Positions 61,901 through 64,000 of a stretch of 64,000 bases of DNA are shown here, piece after piece. A program made the translations under genes and the position numbers. The stretch comes from Symbiodinium sp. CCMP2592. Taxonomy: Eukaryota; Sar; Dinophyceae; Suessiales; Symbiodiniaceae. How positions within the stretch are numbered: position 1 is the first letter of the stretch; each line of letters starts with the position of its first letter. The notes under the pieces are model-generated. The model saw only the letters and a program-made list of their open reading frames with translations, made no database searches and was not told the origin of the DNA. The stretch is taken from assembly GCA_905221615.1 (NCBI GenBank), contig CAJNDT010002846.1, positions 735,361-799,360 of the forward strand, given 5' to 3'.

Positions 61901-62725
61901 TTTTTCTTGCAATGGGTTGGGGGTTGGGTTTAAGTTTTTGGGCTCAGGGTATTTTACGATTGGCAGTTCCCGATTCAAAGCTTTCGCATCCCATTATCAA
62001 ACCATGTCAGACAGACCTGTAGGATCCCCAAAAAAACGGTAAGCCTTAGTTCGCAGTCGCAAGGTATCTCGGTCTCCCGTCGCCCATCTTTGTAACTTAG
62101 GTATCTTATGATATACCCTATACCCAAAACAGGAGCCCTGTATATTCCTAGGTTGCTGGGGATCCTAGGTACCCTGCCTTTGGTCCAAGCTCCGCTCTGG
62201 CAGAAGAGCGCGCATCCGGAAAGCCGTGGTACGGACGCTCGGTCCTGCGCATGGTGAATCGCCTGTTGTGTTGTGTTACAAGGACAGGGTTTGTACTATA
62301 GGGGCTTTTGTAGGTTTTAGTGTTTTCGTGCTTGGGTTCTAGTGTTGTGCATTGGGCTTCGGAAGATGCTGAGGTATTGGACACTTTAGGTTTAGGTTCA
62401 TCTATGTTGCAAGGCTCAGGGTTCAGCGGGGCTTAAGGAACTGGGTGCAGTTACTAAGAACAACAAGCCCTCCTTGCTTCTGATGTTTTTCATTTCAAGA
62501 ACCCTGATAAATACAAAGATTTCGTGTAAACAGAACAGAAAATCAACGTACTAACCAATGGAAAACCCGCACTCGCATCTACTCTCACCGAACCACAAAC
62601 TTGGCTTTACCTTACAGTCCTAAGCCGTTAACTTTAAACATGCTAAACGCAAGGTCCTAAACCTAAGCCACCGAGGTAGTCCTGAGATCTTGAAGAAGTG
62701 GCTCCCGTGGCTCCAAGGTGCTTAG
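21420..62725 (+). CDS. Alpha/beta-hydrolase, multi-exon gene of about 41 kb (whole span)
   Basis: At least 14 short exons in one order read as a lipase-like alpha/beta-hydrolase of roughly 300 residues: [155 protein letters not shown], stop. PGFLGD near the start fits the oxyanion region, LGSPH a late strand, and THAP is a plausible catalytic His. The order matches plastid/cyanobacterial-type lipase-like hydrolases as I know them; substrate unknown. Most junctions agree in phase using GT, GC or GA donors. Two gaps remain: the exon for the nucleophile elbow and the first half of the YLS strand (between 29792 and 33084), and a short piece between 34480 and 36949. So the gene may be intact with missed exons, or decayed. 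Its introns hold an intronless BTB gene and a 19-kb mobile-element block. Confidence 0.75.
21768..21854 (+). CDS. Hydrolase exon, PGFLGD motif
   Basis: Acceptor ggatcag|; 29 codons including [20 protein letters not shown] and RQAGYK; GT donor (aag|GTGCGC). Strand-turn-helix layout typical of the first strand of lipase-like alpha/beta-hydrolases. Confidence 0.82.
22761..22800 (+). CDS. Hydrolase exon, WWHWIPC
   Basis: Acceptor aagcccag|G; reads [13 protein letters not shown] plus one base; GC donor (cct|GCCCCT). The split codon with GT at 23778 gives Cys, producing [17 protein letters not shown]. Confidence 0.8.
23641..23731 (-). repeat. Telomere-like array (CCCTAAA)n
   Basis: About a dozen nearly regular CCCTAAAC / CCCTAAAA units in a row, one of the two best-preserved arrays in the window. 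It ends about 45 bp before the hydrolase exon at 23778. Confidence 0.9.
23778..23836 (+). CDS. Hydrolase exon, [18 protein letters not shown]
   Basis: Acceptor ctcgag|G; reads [21 protein letters not shown] donor (cag|GCTGAG). Joins in phase with 22800 and 24333. Confidence 0.82.
24004..24139. repeat. MITE family A, copy 3
   Basis: GTTTGGAGGTTCGGGGGACT at the left pairs with AAGTGCCCCGACCCTCCAAG at the right. The interior ACTTATAAGTACCCGAAAAG is shared with copies 1 and 2. The sequence GTTTGGAGGTTCG recurs just outside the right end (about 24140), so the flank may be duplicated. Confidence 0.85.
24333..24411 (+). CDS. Hydrolase exon, linker region
   Basis: Acceptor cctacag|G; 26 codons plus one base ([20 protein letters not shown], then SVSASS); GT donor (caa|GTAGCA). 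The motif is not conserved, but the phase fits both neighbours exactly: the leftover A plus AC at 25345 gives Asn. Confidence 0.62.
25051..25127. repeat. Short foldback element
   Basis: GCTTCCAAGGACCTTAT at the left and ATAAGGTCCCTGGAAGCC at the right are inverted repeats with one mismatch. Confidence 0.75.
25345..25427 (+). CDS. Hydrolase exon, NNPGGFLK
   Basis: Acceptor ttcagcag|; reads [20 protein letters not shown] then NPGGFLK; GC donor (aag|GCCACT) at a codon boundary. Joins to VGGTDDP at 29754 to give the expected PGGFLKVGG. Confidence 0.82.
25655..25741 (+). CDS. Possible exon, coiled-coil peptide
   Basis: Twenty-nine codons between tttgag| and a GT donor (aag|GTCTGT): [20 protein letters not shown] then KAAEARKFK, with heptad-like hydrophobic spacing. 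It does not belong to the hydrolase sequence, where 25427 joins 29754 directly. It may be a fragment of another gene. Confidence 0.35.
26018..26182. repeat. Diverged tandem repeat, unit about 48 bp
   Basis: The units share AAAGCACCCCTGCGCTTTGT-type starts followed by AGCCATTTGAA or GAATATTTGAA and a CCCC(T/G)(A/C)C block. Two copies contain GTAGCCATTTGA exactly (near 26040 and 26161). On the - strand the repeats are open ([17 protein letters not shown]), which may hint at decayed coding origin. Confidence 0.6.
27630..28847 (+). CDS. BTB (BTB-BACK-like) protein, intronless
   Basis: A 405-codon uninterrupted frame. I chose ATG 27630 ([20 protein letters not shown]) over the in-frame ATG at 27561 because it matches the start style of the other BTB gene and the intervening peptide is not conserved-looking. 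The BTB fold spans about residues 35-150: [73 protein letters not shown]-like helical stretch follows ([40 protein letters not shown]). The C-terminal third (about 250-405; [46 protein letters not shown]) looks like a beta-rich sugar-binding or F5/8C-like domain, a guess from pattern only. BTB-BACK proteins usually recruit substrates to cullin-3 ligases. The gene lies in the hydrolase intron between 25427 and 29754. Confidence 0.85.
   Translation: MSAGCKRKRQPELVVADENLSAASDMWNKCFGKDGNFTVIVEEPSGEDCQGTAGKLAMKHTEFKVWSSLLAQWSPVFAKMVGSDSYAESQRAEVVIPDFSASAVEMFLRFMYSGSIVGSITAVVEVAALADKYQVKILHLSCLQLVRETITPDMACEVLAFADRFRVDDLRAEAFDLILTKPEEALEECPSLRPELLTEILGSGQLCISAEGLRKTIRGWGRKDCDSLESIIDIRAQNVHTTDALFTLWNRYTMAGKKGIFVGCWVVPIVGPEQGEDFSAEDLRSTAENDGPFTLRKGWVQWSLPQAWVYLQGISFGESSTMFSNPEEVVEGSSAASFLIWSSADGATWHLAYESHKQEIKGSTFLACKRPPSLVKHFKLEVLEGELDSIYFNIHGILQTPIRPS
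28848..29753. other. Hydrolase intron, repeat DNA
   Basis: Downstream flank of the intronless BTB gene. It holds an 18-bp direct tandem (TGGCACGTTCCTTAAGTC at 28974-28991 and 28992-29009), telomere-like motifs (29310-29390) and AATGGTAAC/GTTACC-type partial foldbacks (29475-29600). No gene. Confidence 0.6.
29754..29792 (+). CDS. Hydrolase exon, [13 protein letters not shown]
   Basis: Acceptor tcggag|G; thirteen codons [15 protein letters not shown] donor (ttc|GAGCCT), though a GC donor two bases on is possible. Continues PGGFLK from 25427 in phase, so this exon proves the gene continues past the nested BTB gene. Confidence 0.75.
30376..30444. repeat. MITE family A, 3' half
   Basis: Contains TTTCGGGTACTTAT and ends CTAAGTCCCCCGACCCTCCAAGTAG (25 bases seen, shared with copies 1 and 2). 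The left terminus is missing. The last AG lies directly before a candidate exon at 30445. Confidence 0.8.
30445..30531 (+). CDS. Candidate exon directly after a MITE end
   Basis: Twenty-nine codons ([20 protein letters not shown] then TATGLPQLQ) between the MITE's terminal AG and a GT donor (caa|GTTTTT). The phase is 0 at both ends. It lies where the hydrolase's nucleophile region should be but shows no GxSxG. It may be a hydrolase insertion, another gene's exon, or chance. Confidence 0.4.
31840..31983 (+). CDS. Candidate terminal exon, unknown
   Basis: Forty-seven codons to TGA after gcaag| ([38 protein letters not shown], ...). It is protein-like in composition but matches no family and no phase partner was identified. 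Confidence 0.3.
   Translation, partial: AVTIEASKLAVLTYAPQPNHLTDNYVGLREISSARGEGAEKLSCLRL
32148..32347 (+). CDS. Candidate terminal exon, unknown
   Basis: After acceptor agacag|G, 66 codons to TAA ([56 protein letters not shown]). Its charge pattern and lack of repeats stand out from the surrounding DNA. No family recognised. It lies in a hydrolase intron. Confidence 0.4.
32461..32556. repeat. MITE family F, copy 2
   Basis: AGATCCCAATACCCAATTAA, then GGAATATGCCTTAAA, pairs with TTAAGGTATATTGATTAATT, then AAGGGGTATTGGGATCT. Confidence 0.88.
32617..32812. repeat. MITE family C, nested or composite copy
   Basis: Left end TGGAATTTCCGAAAATTAGG. One inverted end lies at about 32710 (CTTTTCGGAAACCCCCTA) and a second at 32795-32812 (ATCGGAAACTCCCATA). 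Two right ends suggest nesting or a tandem end. Confidence 0.7.
32880..32982 (+). repeat. Telomere-like array (TTTAGGG)n
   Basis: About fourteen tandem units of GGTTTAGGG with GGTTGAGGG and GGTTTATGG variants, the cleanest + orientation array here. It sits 100 bp upstream of the hydrolase exon at 33084. Confidence 0.93.
33084..33144 (+). CDS. Hydrolase exon, [15 protein letters not shown]
   Basis: Acceptor cttcag|G; reads [22 protein letters not shown] donor (tca|GACGCC). Joins in phase to VVCLGSPHF at 33979, giving [11 protein letters not shown]. Its first base completes a codon from an upstream exon not found. Confidence 0.8.
33165..33235 (+). repeat. Telomere-like repeat cluster
   Basis: TTTAGGGGTTCAGGGTTTAG-type units starting about 20 bp after the hydrolase exon at 33084-33144. 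Confidence 0.8.
33979..34055 (+). CDS. Hydrolase exon, [19 protein letters not shown]
   Basis: Acceptor agctcag|G; reads [20 protein letters not shown] then YLESS plus two bases; GA donor (cg|GACAGA). The split codon with G at 34404 gives Arg. LGSPH is the strand after the nucleophile helix in this lipase type. Confidence 0.8.
34072..34145. repeat. MITE family E, partial copy beside an exon end
   Basis: CTGATGATATAAATCCTGCA then TCACCCATAAAAAGGAATAT matches the reverse arm of the copy at 17023 and begins 16 bp after the hydrolase exon end at 34055. The other end is lost near 34145. Confidence 0.72.
34404..34480 (+). CDS. Hydrolase exon, NVRFLCVG
   Basis: Acceptor tcacccag|G; reads [20 protein letters not shown] then RFLCV plus one base; possible GA donor (gtcg|GACCCT), with GT donors at 34490 and 34493 in the same phase. 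A following short exon starting with two bases has not been found. Confidence 0.65.
34510..34593. repeat. Family G element, short copy
   Basis: The right end AAGGCTTTTGGGGGATTTTG then AGCCTTAGGG corresponds to the terminal arm of the 1840 element. The left part carries AGGCCCCAAGGACTCATG. Confidence 0.7.
35407..35562. repeat. (AT)n microsatellite
   Basis: About 150 bp of AT dinucleotides with short interruptions (TCATATAT, AATACAATAAAAA). An unjoined exon-like reading lies just upstream at about 35286-35397 ([20 protein letters not shown], to a TGA). Confidence 0.95.
36064..36153. repeat. Foldback element
   Basis: CCCTAAGGCCCCATAGTAGT, TCCTTCT at the left is matched by AGAAGGAGCTGCTGTGGGGC, CTTAGGG at the right: 27-bp arms with three mismatches. 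Confidence 0.82.
36160..36380. pseudogene. Unjoined protein-like segment, strand uncertain
   Basis: On + the frame reads [20 protein letters not shown] then [13 protein letters not shown]. On - the same stretch reads [20 protein letters not shown]. Both look protein-like and neither has a start, recognised family or phase partner. It is probably a relic of an exon or element and does not belong to the hydrolase sequence. Confidence 0.25.
36670..36708 (+). repeat. (TTAG)n-(TTTG)n microsatellite
   Basis: Four TTAG units pass directly into five or more TTTG units. Confidence 0.9.
36870..36942 (-). repeat. Telomere-like array beside a hydrolase exon
   Basis: Tandem CCCTAAACCCCAAACC and CCCTAAACCCCAAGC 15-mers end only a few bases before the exon at 36949. 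Confidence 0.88.
36949..37003 (+). CDS. Hydrolase exon, [10 protein letters not shown]
   Basis: After gcaag|, [18 protein letters not shown], ending at a likely GA donor (gat|GAGCCG), phase 0 with LRSVEGDG at 38384. The 5' join is not settled (the intron acceptor could instead be 36955). The motif D(M/L)T(R/K)GAYAFC fits this hydrolase type. Confidence 0.65.
37893..37920. repeat. Perfect 12-bp-arm hairpin
   Basis: AAAACCCTAGTC and GACTAGGGTTTT with a 4-base loop (CAAA). Perfect palindromic stem built from a telomere-like core. Confidence 0.85.
38384..38446 (+). CDS. Hydrolase exon, [14 protein letters not shown]
   Basis: Reads [20 protein letters not shown] then A, ending at a GC donor (gcg|GCGCGG). 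Joins in phase to [13 protein letters not shown] at 60504, more than 22 kb downstream. The 5' edge is 38384 (after gaag|) or 38389 (after ctgag|G). Confidence 0.78.
38447..38627. other. Hydrolase intron, telomere-like DNA before the island
   Basis: Contains the last telomere-like motifs before the mobile-element block (GGGTTTAGGGTTTGGG at 38514, TTTAGGGTTTTG at 38588). Confidence 0.6.
38628..38753. repeat. Foldback at the left edge of the mobile-element block
   Basis: GGGACCCAAAAAGCGCATAG at the left and TTATGTGCTTTTGTGGGGCC at the right are imperfect inverted ends. The interior holds an inverted pair GGGATATCCTTACCT / GGGGATATCCCTAACCTC. It marks where telomere-like DNA stops. Confidence 0.6.
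38774..38884 (+). CDS. Element gene 1, first recognised exon
   Basis: [20 protein letters not shown] then [16 protein letters not shown], ending at a canonical GTAAGT donor. No start codon is apparent, so the true first exon may be upstream or lost. Confidence 0.55.
38774..45868 (+). CDS. Mobile-element-like gene with methyltransferase-like core (whole span)
   Basis: A series of + strand exons without telomere-like repeats between them. N-terminal exons are Lys/Ala- and Glu-rich, with one (43628-43980) carrying [15 protein letters not shown] and [20 protein letters not shown]. The core exons 44576-45453 read [86 protein letters not shown] and [12 protein letters not shown], then [14 protein letters not shown]. 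ELFAGxGxxT followed by a D(I/V)xH..D strand and a cysteine-containing turn resembles the SAM-binding part of a Rossmann methyltransferase (cf. LFAGxGG of C5 DNA methylases). Proteins with this exact series of motifs are, to my knowledge, very abundant in Symbiodiniaceae gene models and behave as mobile repeats. Catalysis is inferred, not shown. Exon edges upstream of 44576 are approximate. Confidence 0.62.
38957..39058 (+). CDS. Element gene 1, exon
   Basis: [20 protein letters not shown] then [14 protein letters not shown] donor (cag|GTTGAT). The 5' edge is approximate. Confidence 0.5.
39821..39869 (+). CDS. Element gene 1, 49-nt exon
   Basis: Acceptor gatgcag|[19 protein letters not shown] donor (tcag|GTGTGC). 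Basic peptide. Confidence 0.5.
40126..40225 (+). CDS. Element gene 1, acidic exon
   Basis: Acceptor tgtgcag|; reads [20 protein letters not shown] then [14 protein letters not shown]. The donor is unclear (GC at about 40220 possible). Confidence 0.5.
40409..40529 (+). CDS. Element gene 1, exon [18 protein letters not shown]
   Basis: Acceptor ggcccag|G; reads [20 protein letters not shown] then [20 protein letters not shown]. Helical, no family name. Confidence 0.5.
40530..42158. other. Intron-like interval with AG and AT microsatellites
   Basis: No exon recognised. It contains (GA)n at 40770-40798 and AT-rich simple sequence at 40970-40992 and 41217-41240. The 126-codon - strand frame at 41379-41759 has no family signature. 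Confidence 0.55.
42159..42422 (+). CDS. Element gene 1, exon [20 protein letters not shown]
   Basis: [60 protein letters not shown], with a stop at 42420-42422 unless a donor is used before it. Strongly basic helical region suited to nucleic-acid binding. Confidence 0.55.
   Translation, partial: SPGKTDILAPWSIANPPFSDEVIAAVLRGSRKGRKRYSAHLIADALRCWYHRKKLVPRGISVNAPSVQDWALKAGNAIRKLEARLHY
42522..42650 (+). CDS. Element gene 1, exon [19 protein letters not shown]
   Basis: [20 protein letters not shown] then [20 protein letters not shown]. Basic, helical. Confidence 0.5.
   Translation, partial: SHSSPGNQVQAPGATCSNFPQQSPNGAQARVDRLPSQAGFAT
42699..42853 (+). CDS. Element gene 1, acidic exon
   Basis: Acceptor gtgcag|G; reads [20 protein letters not shown] then [20 protein letters not shown]; ends near a TGA. 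Confidence 0.5.
43019..43296 (+). CDS. Element gene 1, Ser/Ala-rich exon
   Basis: [60 protein letters not shown]. Low complexity with a basic helix. Stop at 43294 unless spliced before it. Confidence 0.5.
43376..43522 (+). CDS. Element gene 1, exon
   Basis: [20 protein letters not shown] then [20 protein letters not shown], ending at gaatgcag|GTGTGC or just before. Edges approximate. Confidence 0.42.
43628..43980 (+). CDS. Element gene 1, KA-repeat and cysteine exon
   Basis: [20 protein letters not shown], a (KAKA)n/KSKA repeat, then [20 protein letters not shown] and [40 protein letters not shown]. CxxC (CAEC) may bind zinc. The repeat is encoded by imperfect AAGGCT/AAAGCC units. Confidence 0.6.
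44576..44642 (+). CDS. Element gene 1, SAM-binding-like motif exon
   Basis: Acceptor tcttgcag|G; reads [20 protein letters not shown]. ELFAGxGxxT resembles motif I of Rossmann methyltransferases. Confidence 0.65.
44717..44874 (+). CDS. Element gene 1, methyltransferase-like exon
   Basis: Acceptor gaagctag|G; reads [52 protein letters not shown] plus two bases; GT donor. Phase-consistent with 44955 (AT + G = Met). Confidence 0.68.
44955..45156 (+). CDS. Element gene 1, exon LLEQPSGSF
   Basis: Acceptor ctgcacag|G; reads [40 protein letters not shown] and [20 protein letters not shown]; ends near gaccga|GTCAGG. LLEQP/LLENP is a hallmark of this dinoflagellate element family. Confidence 0.7.
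45247..45453 (+). CDS. Element gene 1, exon YWYMANFG
   Basis: Acceptor tcgcctag|G; reads [60 protein letters not shown] donor (caa|GTCTTT). Confidence 0.65.
45576..45655 (+). CDS. Element gene 1, exon [14 protein letters not shown]
   Basis: [18 protein letters not shown]. The pattern YPxxFGxxIAxL ends the core region in this family. Edges approximate. Confidence 0.5.
45729..45868 (+). CDS. Element gene 1, possible terminal exon
   Basis: [47 protein letters not shown] then TAG. An acidic C-terminus is plausible. The next + strand exon-like reading ([18 protein letters not shown] near 48748) is isolated. Confidence 0.4.
45869..49718. other. Between the two element genes
   Basis: No convincing coding region, no telomere-like arrays. 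It holds AT-rich simple sequence at 46372-46392 and 46434-46452, and one exon-like piece at 48745-48835. It could be the 3' flank of element gene 1 plus the promoter region of element gene 2. Confidence 0.5.
49719..50686 (+). CDS. Element gene 2, first exon
   Basis: ATG at 49719 opens [20 protein letters not shown]; 322 codons plus two bases to a GT donor (cacaa|GTTTGT). Includes [20 protein letters not shown] and a Pro/Lys-rich linker. The phase agrees with 50760 (AA + G = Lys). The other open frames here are shadows. Confidence 0.7.
49719..57644 (+). CDS. Mobile-element-like gene with DDE-transposase-like C-terminus (whole span)
   Basis: About twelve + strand exons. The N-terminal 320 residues are low-complexity, with a Lys/Thr/Ser tandem repeat. 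Next come a helical region ending [10 protein letters not shown], a segment [15 protein letters not shown] / [20 protein letters not shown], and linkers. The C-terminal exons read [107 protein letters not shown] and [23 protein letters not shown], then GDLK, a CxxC, DLLHxxxLGxLRD and a KxHMxxH-type end is a layout I associate with CACTA/Plavaka-like cut-and-paste transposases; the acidic residues could be DDE catalytic positions. Such proteins are, to my knowledge, highly repeated in Symbiodiniaceae. One in-frame TAG at about 54468 suggests decay. Terminal inverted repeats were not identified. Confidence 0.62.
50206..50360 (+). repeat. Coding tandem repeat, [12 protein letters not shown]
   Basis: Five or more imperfect 30-33-bp units encode (T/A)SK(I/V)[12 protein letters not shown]. 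The codons are kept nearly identical (CACAAGCAAG, GTCAAG), which points to recent repeat expansion. Confidence 0.85.
50760..50859 (+). CDS. Element gene 2, second exon
   Basis: Acceptor cagctcag|G; reads [20 protein letters not shown] then [15 protein letters not shown] donor (ctt|GCAGGG). Confidence 0.6.
50993..51616 (+). CDS. Element gene 2, third exon
   Basis: Acceptor tgtcacag|; [20 protein letters not shown], an acidic central part ([20 protein letters not shown]), then [14 protein letters not shown] to a GT donor (atg|GTTCTG). Helical, possibly coiled coil. Confidence 0.65.
51859..51944 (+). repeat. (TC)n microsatellite
   Basis: More than 40 TC dinucleotides in an element gene 2 intron. 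The Arg/Glu ORF on - is an artefact. Confidence 0.97.
51945..52990. other. Intron of element gene 2
   Basis: Apart from one short reading just upstream ([20 protein letters not shown] at about 51720-51800) no exon is seen. AT-rich simple sequence at 52720-52745, 52820-52860 and 52904-52946. Confidence 0.55.
53007..53180 (+). CDS. Element gene 2, exon [11 protein letters not shown]
   Basis: [56 protein letters not shown]. The motif LLxxWVxSGxN and a basic follow-on are typical of this dinoflagellate repeat family. Edges approximate. Confidence 0.58.
53282..53604 (+). CDS. Element gene 2, exon [13 protein letters not shown]
   Basis: [40 protein letters not shown], then a Ser/Thr-rich part ending [15 protein letters not shown]. 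Recognised family motif. Confidence 0.6.
53765..53960 (+). CDS. Element gene 2, linker exon
   Basis: [54 protein letters not shown]. Low-complexity linker then a charged helix. Edges approximate. Confidence 0.5.
54072..54200 (+). CDS. Element gene 2, exon
   Basis: Acceptor ctttcag|G; reads [20 protein letters not shown] then [20 protein letters not shown]; ends near TAG at 54197. Confidence 0.48.
54403..54535 (+). pseudogene. Element gene 2, exon with in-frame stop
   Basis: After atgcag|, [22 protein letters not shown], then TAG, then the frame continues [20 protein letters not shown] stop in the middle of an otherwise continuous helical exon suggests a decayed copy, unless an unusual splice removes it. 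Confidence 0.45.
55536..55790 (+). CDS. Element gene 2, exon before the transposase-like core
   Basis: [60 protein letters not shown]. Edges approximate. Confidence 0.5.
55873..56059 (+). CDS. Element gene 2, exon with ILIWGDEG
   Basis: [20 protein letters not shown] then [21 protein letters not shown] donor (atg|GTGAGT). The Asp of WGDEG is a candidate first DDE residue. Confidence 0.6.
56195..56400 (+). CDS. Element gene 2, exon
   Basis: [60 protein letters not shown]. Donor uncertain. Confidence 0.5.
56560..56622 (+). CDS. Element gene 2, short exon [10 protein letters not shown]
   Basis: [20 protein letters not shown]. GDxKxxxxAFxLxR is a conserved step of this family and holds a candidate second Asp. 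Edges approximate. Confidence 0.5.
56745..57644 (+). CDS. Element gene 2, terminal transposase-like exon
   Basis: About 300 codons to TAG at 57642, open throughout. Starts [14 protein letters not shown] (CxxC), then [80 protein letters not shown] and [33 protein letters not shown] and KMHMVNH are candidate catalytic-core elements of a DDE transposase. The best-preserved coding region of the block. Confidence 0.72.
   Translation: MHALKVCHLCLASMGRSANFDRVYTDVSNGAGWRATRGVMDPWNAAPALSRLVGFSMRMIATDLLHTWNLGCLRDVVGSTVKILVRDKHYYQGSNIQKRFRTLSRELRSFASSNGMQLSLTGVKKETIAWKSDACPELHASGHDAMVFLRYLVAKVQQQAPPRYNGLVVNLWAADTFMSCIQHGGPFLTEDEAATVYGVGNLWLTSYIKLANEALNNHEYLFKCRPKMHMVNHTVDDAVERLSRRNPSQDTTWMDEDYIKTVMRMKRKMDYRTMSTNCLYRFLVVVKRSLQAALKADGC
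58655..58945 (+). repeat. Telomere-like repeat cluster
   Basis: About 290 bp of GGGCTTAGGG, GGTTTAGGGTTTGGGG and GGGTTTACGG variants in one orientation, ending in a (TATATG)n run at 58931-58954. Confidence 0.85.
59638..59745 (+). other. G-run cluster, possible G-quadruplex DNA
   Basis: More than ten runs of three to seven G on the + strand (GGGCCGCGGGCTGGG, CAGGGGGGGCTGGG, CCGGGGTTGGGGGTG, GGGCCGGGGGAGCGGGG). Several successive runs are 1-7 bases apart, fitting the G-quadruplex pattern. Unlike the telomere-like DNA around it, this cluster is not heptameric. Confidence 0.6.
60504..60561 (+). CDS. Hydrolase exon, [11 protein letters not shown]
   Basis: Acceptor ctcggccag|G; reads [19 protein letters not shown] plus one base; GT donor (aacg|GTAGGG) that is itself the start of GTAGGGTTTAG. 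Joins in phase to 38446 upstream and to 62204 (G + AA = Glu). The His of THAP is a candidate catalytic residue. Confidence 0.78.
60887..61320 (+). repeat. GATGAC/GATGAT imperfect triplet repeat
   Basis: About 430 bp of GAT-GAC-AAC triplets. Makes long Ser-rich - strand and Met/Thr-rich + strand frames that are not genes. Confidence 0.9.
62204..62233 (+). CDS. Hydrolase exon, 30 nt, KPWY
   Basis: Acceptor tctggcag|; AA completes Glu, then ERASGKPWY plus G; GA donor (tacg|GACGCT). The shortest exon in the gene. The join gives [19 protein letters not shown], with phases correct on both sides. A longer version starting at 62169 is possible but out of phase with 60561. Confidence 0.75.
62676..62725 (+). 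CDS. Hydrolase terminal exon, [13 protein letters not shown]
   Basis: Acceptor caccgag|G; GT completes Gly, then [15 protein letters not shown] and TAG at 62723-62725. WYGSPEIxxxWLPxL is a typical C-terminal end of this hydrolase type. Confidence 0.8.
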
Positions 62726-64000
62726 CATCTGAGCCGGACCGAACTTCAAGATTTCTTGAATTCTCTATCGGTTCGAAACTGATCAGGAATCCTTTTATTT
62801 TAAGAATATTGCCTACTATATTATAATATTATGTTGTATTATGCTGCATTATGCTATATTCTACAGTAATTCATATATACATAGATAATTAAATAAAAAA
62901 ATAAATGAGTGTGTGTATATATATATATATATGTACACACAATTCTTTCCTGCTGATGTCTTGTTTTCCACTTTGTTCTATTATATGCTATGAATTATTG
63001 TTTTATTATAGTTATACTGGATATGTATATATATATATATAGATGTATCTATATATGTATTACGGAAATTGGAACAATGATAAATCGATTCACGTGTAAA
63101 AGATATACGGTTGAATATATTGTCTTCTTACATACCATCTATTTATTCTCTTTAATCGAAAGGTGGGCTCTTCGGATAAGCGTGCACAGTAATAGCGCAA
63201 GCCACGGAATACTCGCACAAACCTTGGGAAGTAATGGCGCAAATGTTGCAGCGCAAAACCTGCTAGCACTGATCAGTAGTATAGTCCCGAAAGCATTCTG
63301 CTGTCAGAAGCTGTCTGGTTTCTCTTGTTGCTACTTTCTGGTGTGTGCCGGGGTGTGTGCCGGTGTGCCGGTCGGGGGTGTGTGGGCTGTCTGGCCTGCG
63401 CTTGCAAGGCATCTGCAAGGGCCTGCCGGGAGCTGTCTGTGAGAGCGTGCTTGTGTGGGGTGGTGGGTGCGAGTGTGCGGGGGTGGGCAGTTCCGGCTGT
63501 GATCGACTTTCGTAATTTCGTACCATCTTCGAAGGAGCATGCATCATTGGTCATTGTTTCTTACTGCAGCGCAGCGATGCACAAATTCGCAGTTGAAGAA
63601 ACATGCTTTTGCTCAAAGCGTCGATCGCACCGTGTTGCACGGAAATCGTAGCCAAAGAAAAATGTGATTCATACGAACATCATAATGCTTCCGTGCTCGA
63701 AAGTAGTGTCGTGCATACTGCCGCGAAATATATCGATAATTATGATATATGTCGTCATATCTTGAACTAACCTCTCCAACAACATATTCCGACGGATAGT
63801 CTCAGGTTAACCTTGAGTCTGTGGACTAAGAGAATCTTTAATTTATATACCTCGAGCTTTGTCGTGTTATGATTCGAAAGCGTCGGCGTCGGCTTCTTCG
63901 TTGGAGGGTCCGTCGATGAGTAAGTATATATTGATTAGTAATTAGTATAAGTTGATGCAAGCCTTGATGGAAGGACGCTTCTTATTTTTAGGAAGATATG
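62726..64000. other. Downstream of the hydrolase gene
   Basis: AT-rich DNA with dinucleotide runs at 62918-62931 and 63027-63040, then a G/T-rich stretch at 63340-63490. No telomere-like arrays and no convincing gene. Overlapping frames at 63260-63650 are mutually exclusive shadows of the G/T-rich tract. Confidence 0.5.

Noticed and set aside
1-64000. tRNA, rRNA, CRISPR arrays or bacterial-type operons
   Set aside because: No cloverleaf, rRNA core or regularly spaced direct repeats with unique spacers were recognised. The gene structure is clearly eukaryotic.

Overview
The window looks like nuclear DNA of a dinoflagellate, probably of the Suessiales/Symbiodiniaceae type. The evidence is: (i) plant-type telomere-like heptamers (TTTAGGG/CCCTAAA and variants) scattered on both strands through introns and intergenic DNA; (ii) introns whose reading phases only join if GC and GA donors are allowed beside GT, with acceptors nearly always AG|G; (iii) long introns around very short exons; (iv) multi-exon element genes of a kind very common in Symbiodiniaceae gene models. 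Every convincing gene is on the + strand. I saw no rRNA, tRNA or CRISPR array. Family names come from recognition, not from a search.

Layout. 1.3-11.4 kb: a BTB-domain gene in about ten exons of 41-96 nt. 12.7-13.5 kb: an intronless gene for a small cysteine-rich multi-pass membrane protein. 13.5-21.4 kb: intergenic DNA rich in foldback (MITE-like) elements and telomere-like repeats. 21.4-62.7 kb: one alpha/beta-hydrolase gene, rebuilt from at least 14 short exons in protein order, most junctions phase-consistent. Its exon with the nucleophile elbow was not found.

Two things sit inside that hydrolase gene. An intronless BTB gene (27.6-28.8 kb) lies between its fifth and next recognised exons. 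A block of about 19 kb (38.6-57.9 kb) without telomere-like repeats lies between the exon ending 38446 and the exon starting 60504. The block holds two multi-exon mobile-element-like genes: one with a methyltransferase-like core (38.8-45.9 kb) and one ending in a DDE-transposase-like region (49.7-57.6 kb). The block therefore looks like a transposon island carried in an intron.

The repeat-rich parts contain at least eight families of short inverted-repeat elements. In two places the same element end (CCCTCCAAGTAG) directly abuts an exon or candidate exon and would supply its splice-acceptor AG. This suggests introner-like behaviour and is the most novel theme here, together with the 41-kb gene. 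Exon edges are inferred by eye from motif and phase and need transcript support.
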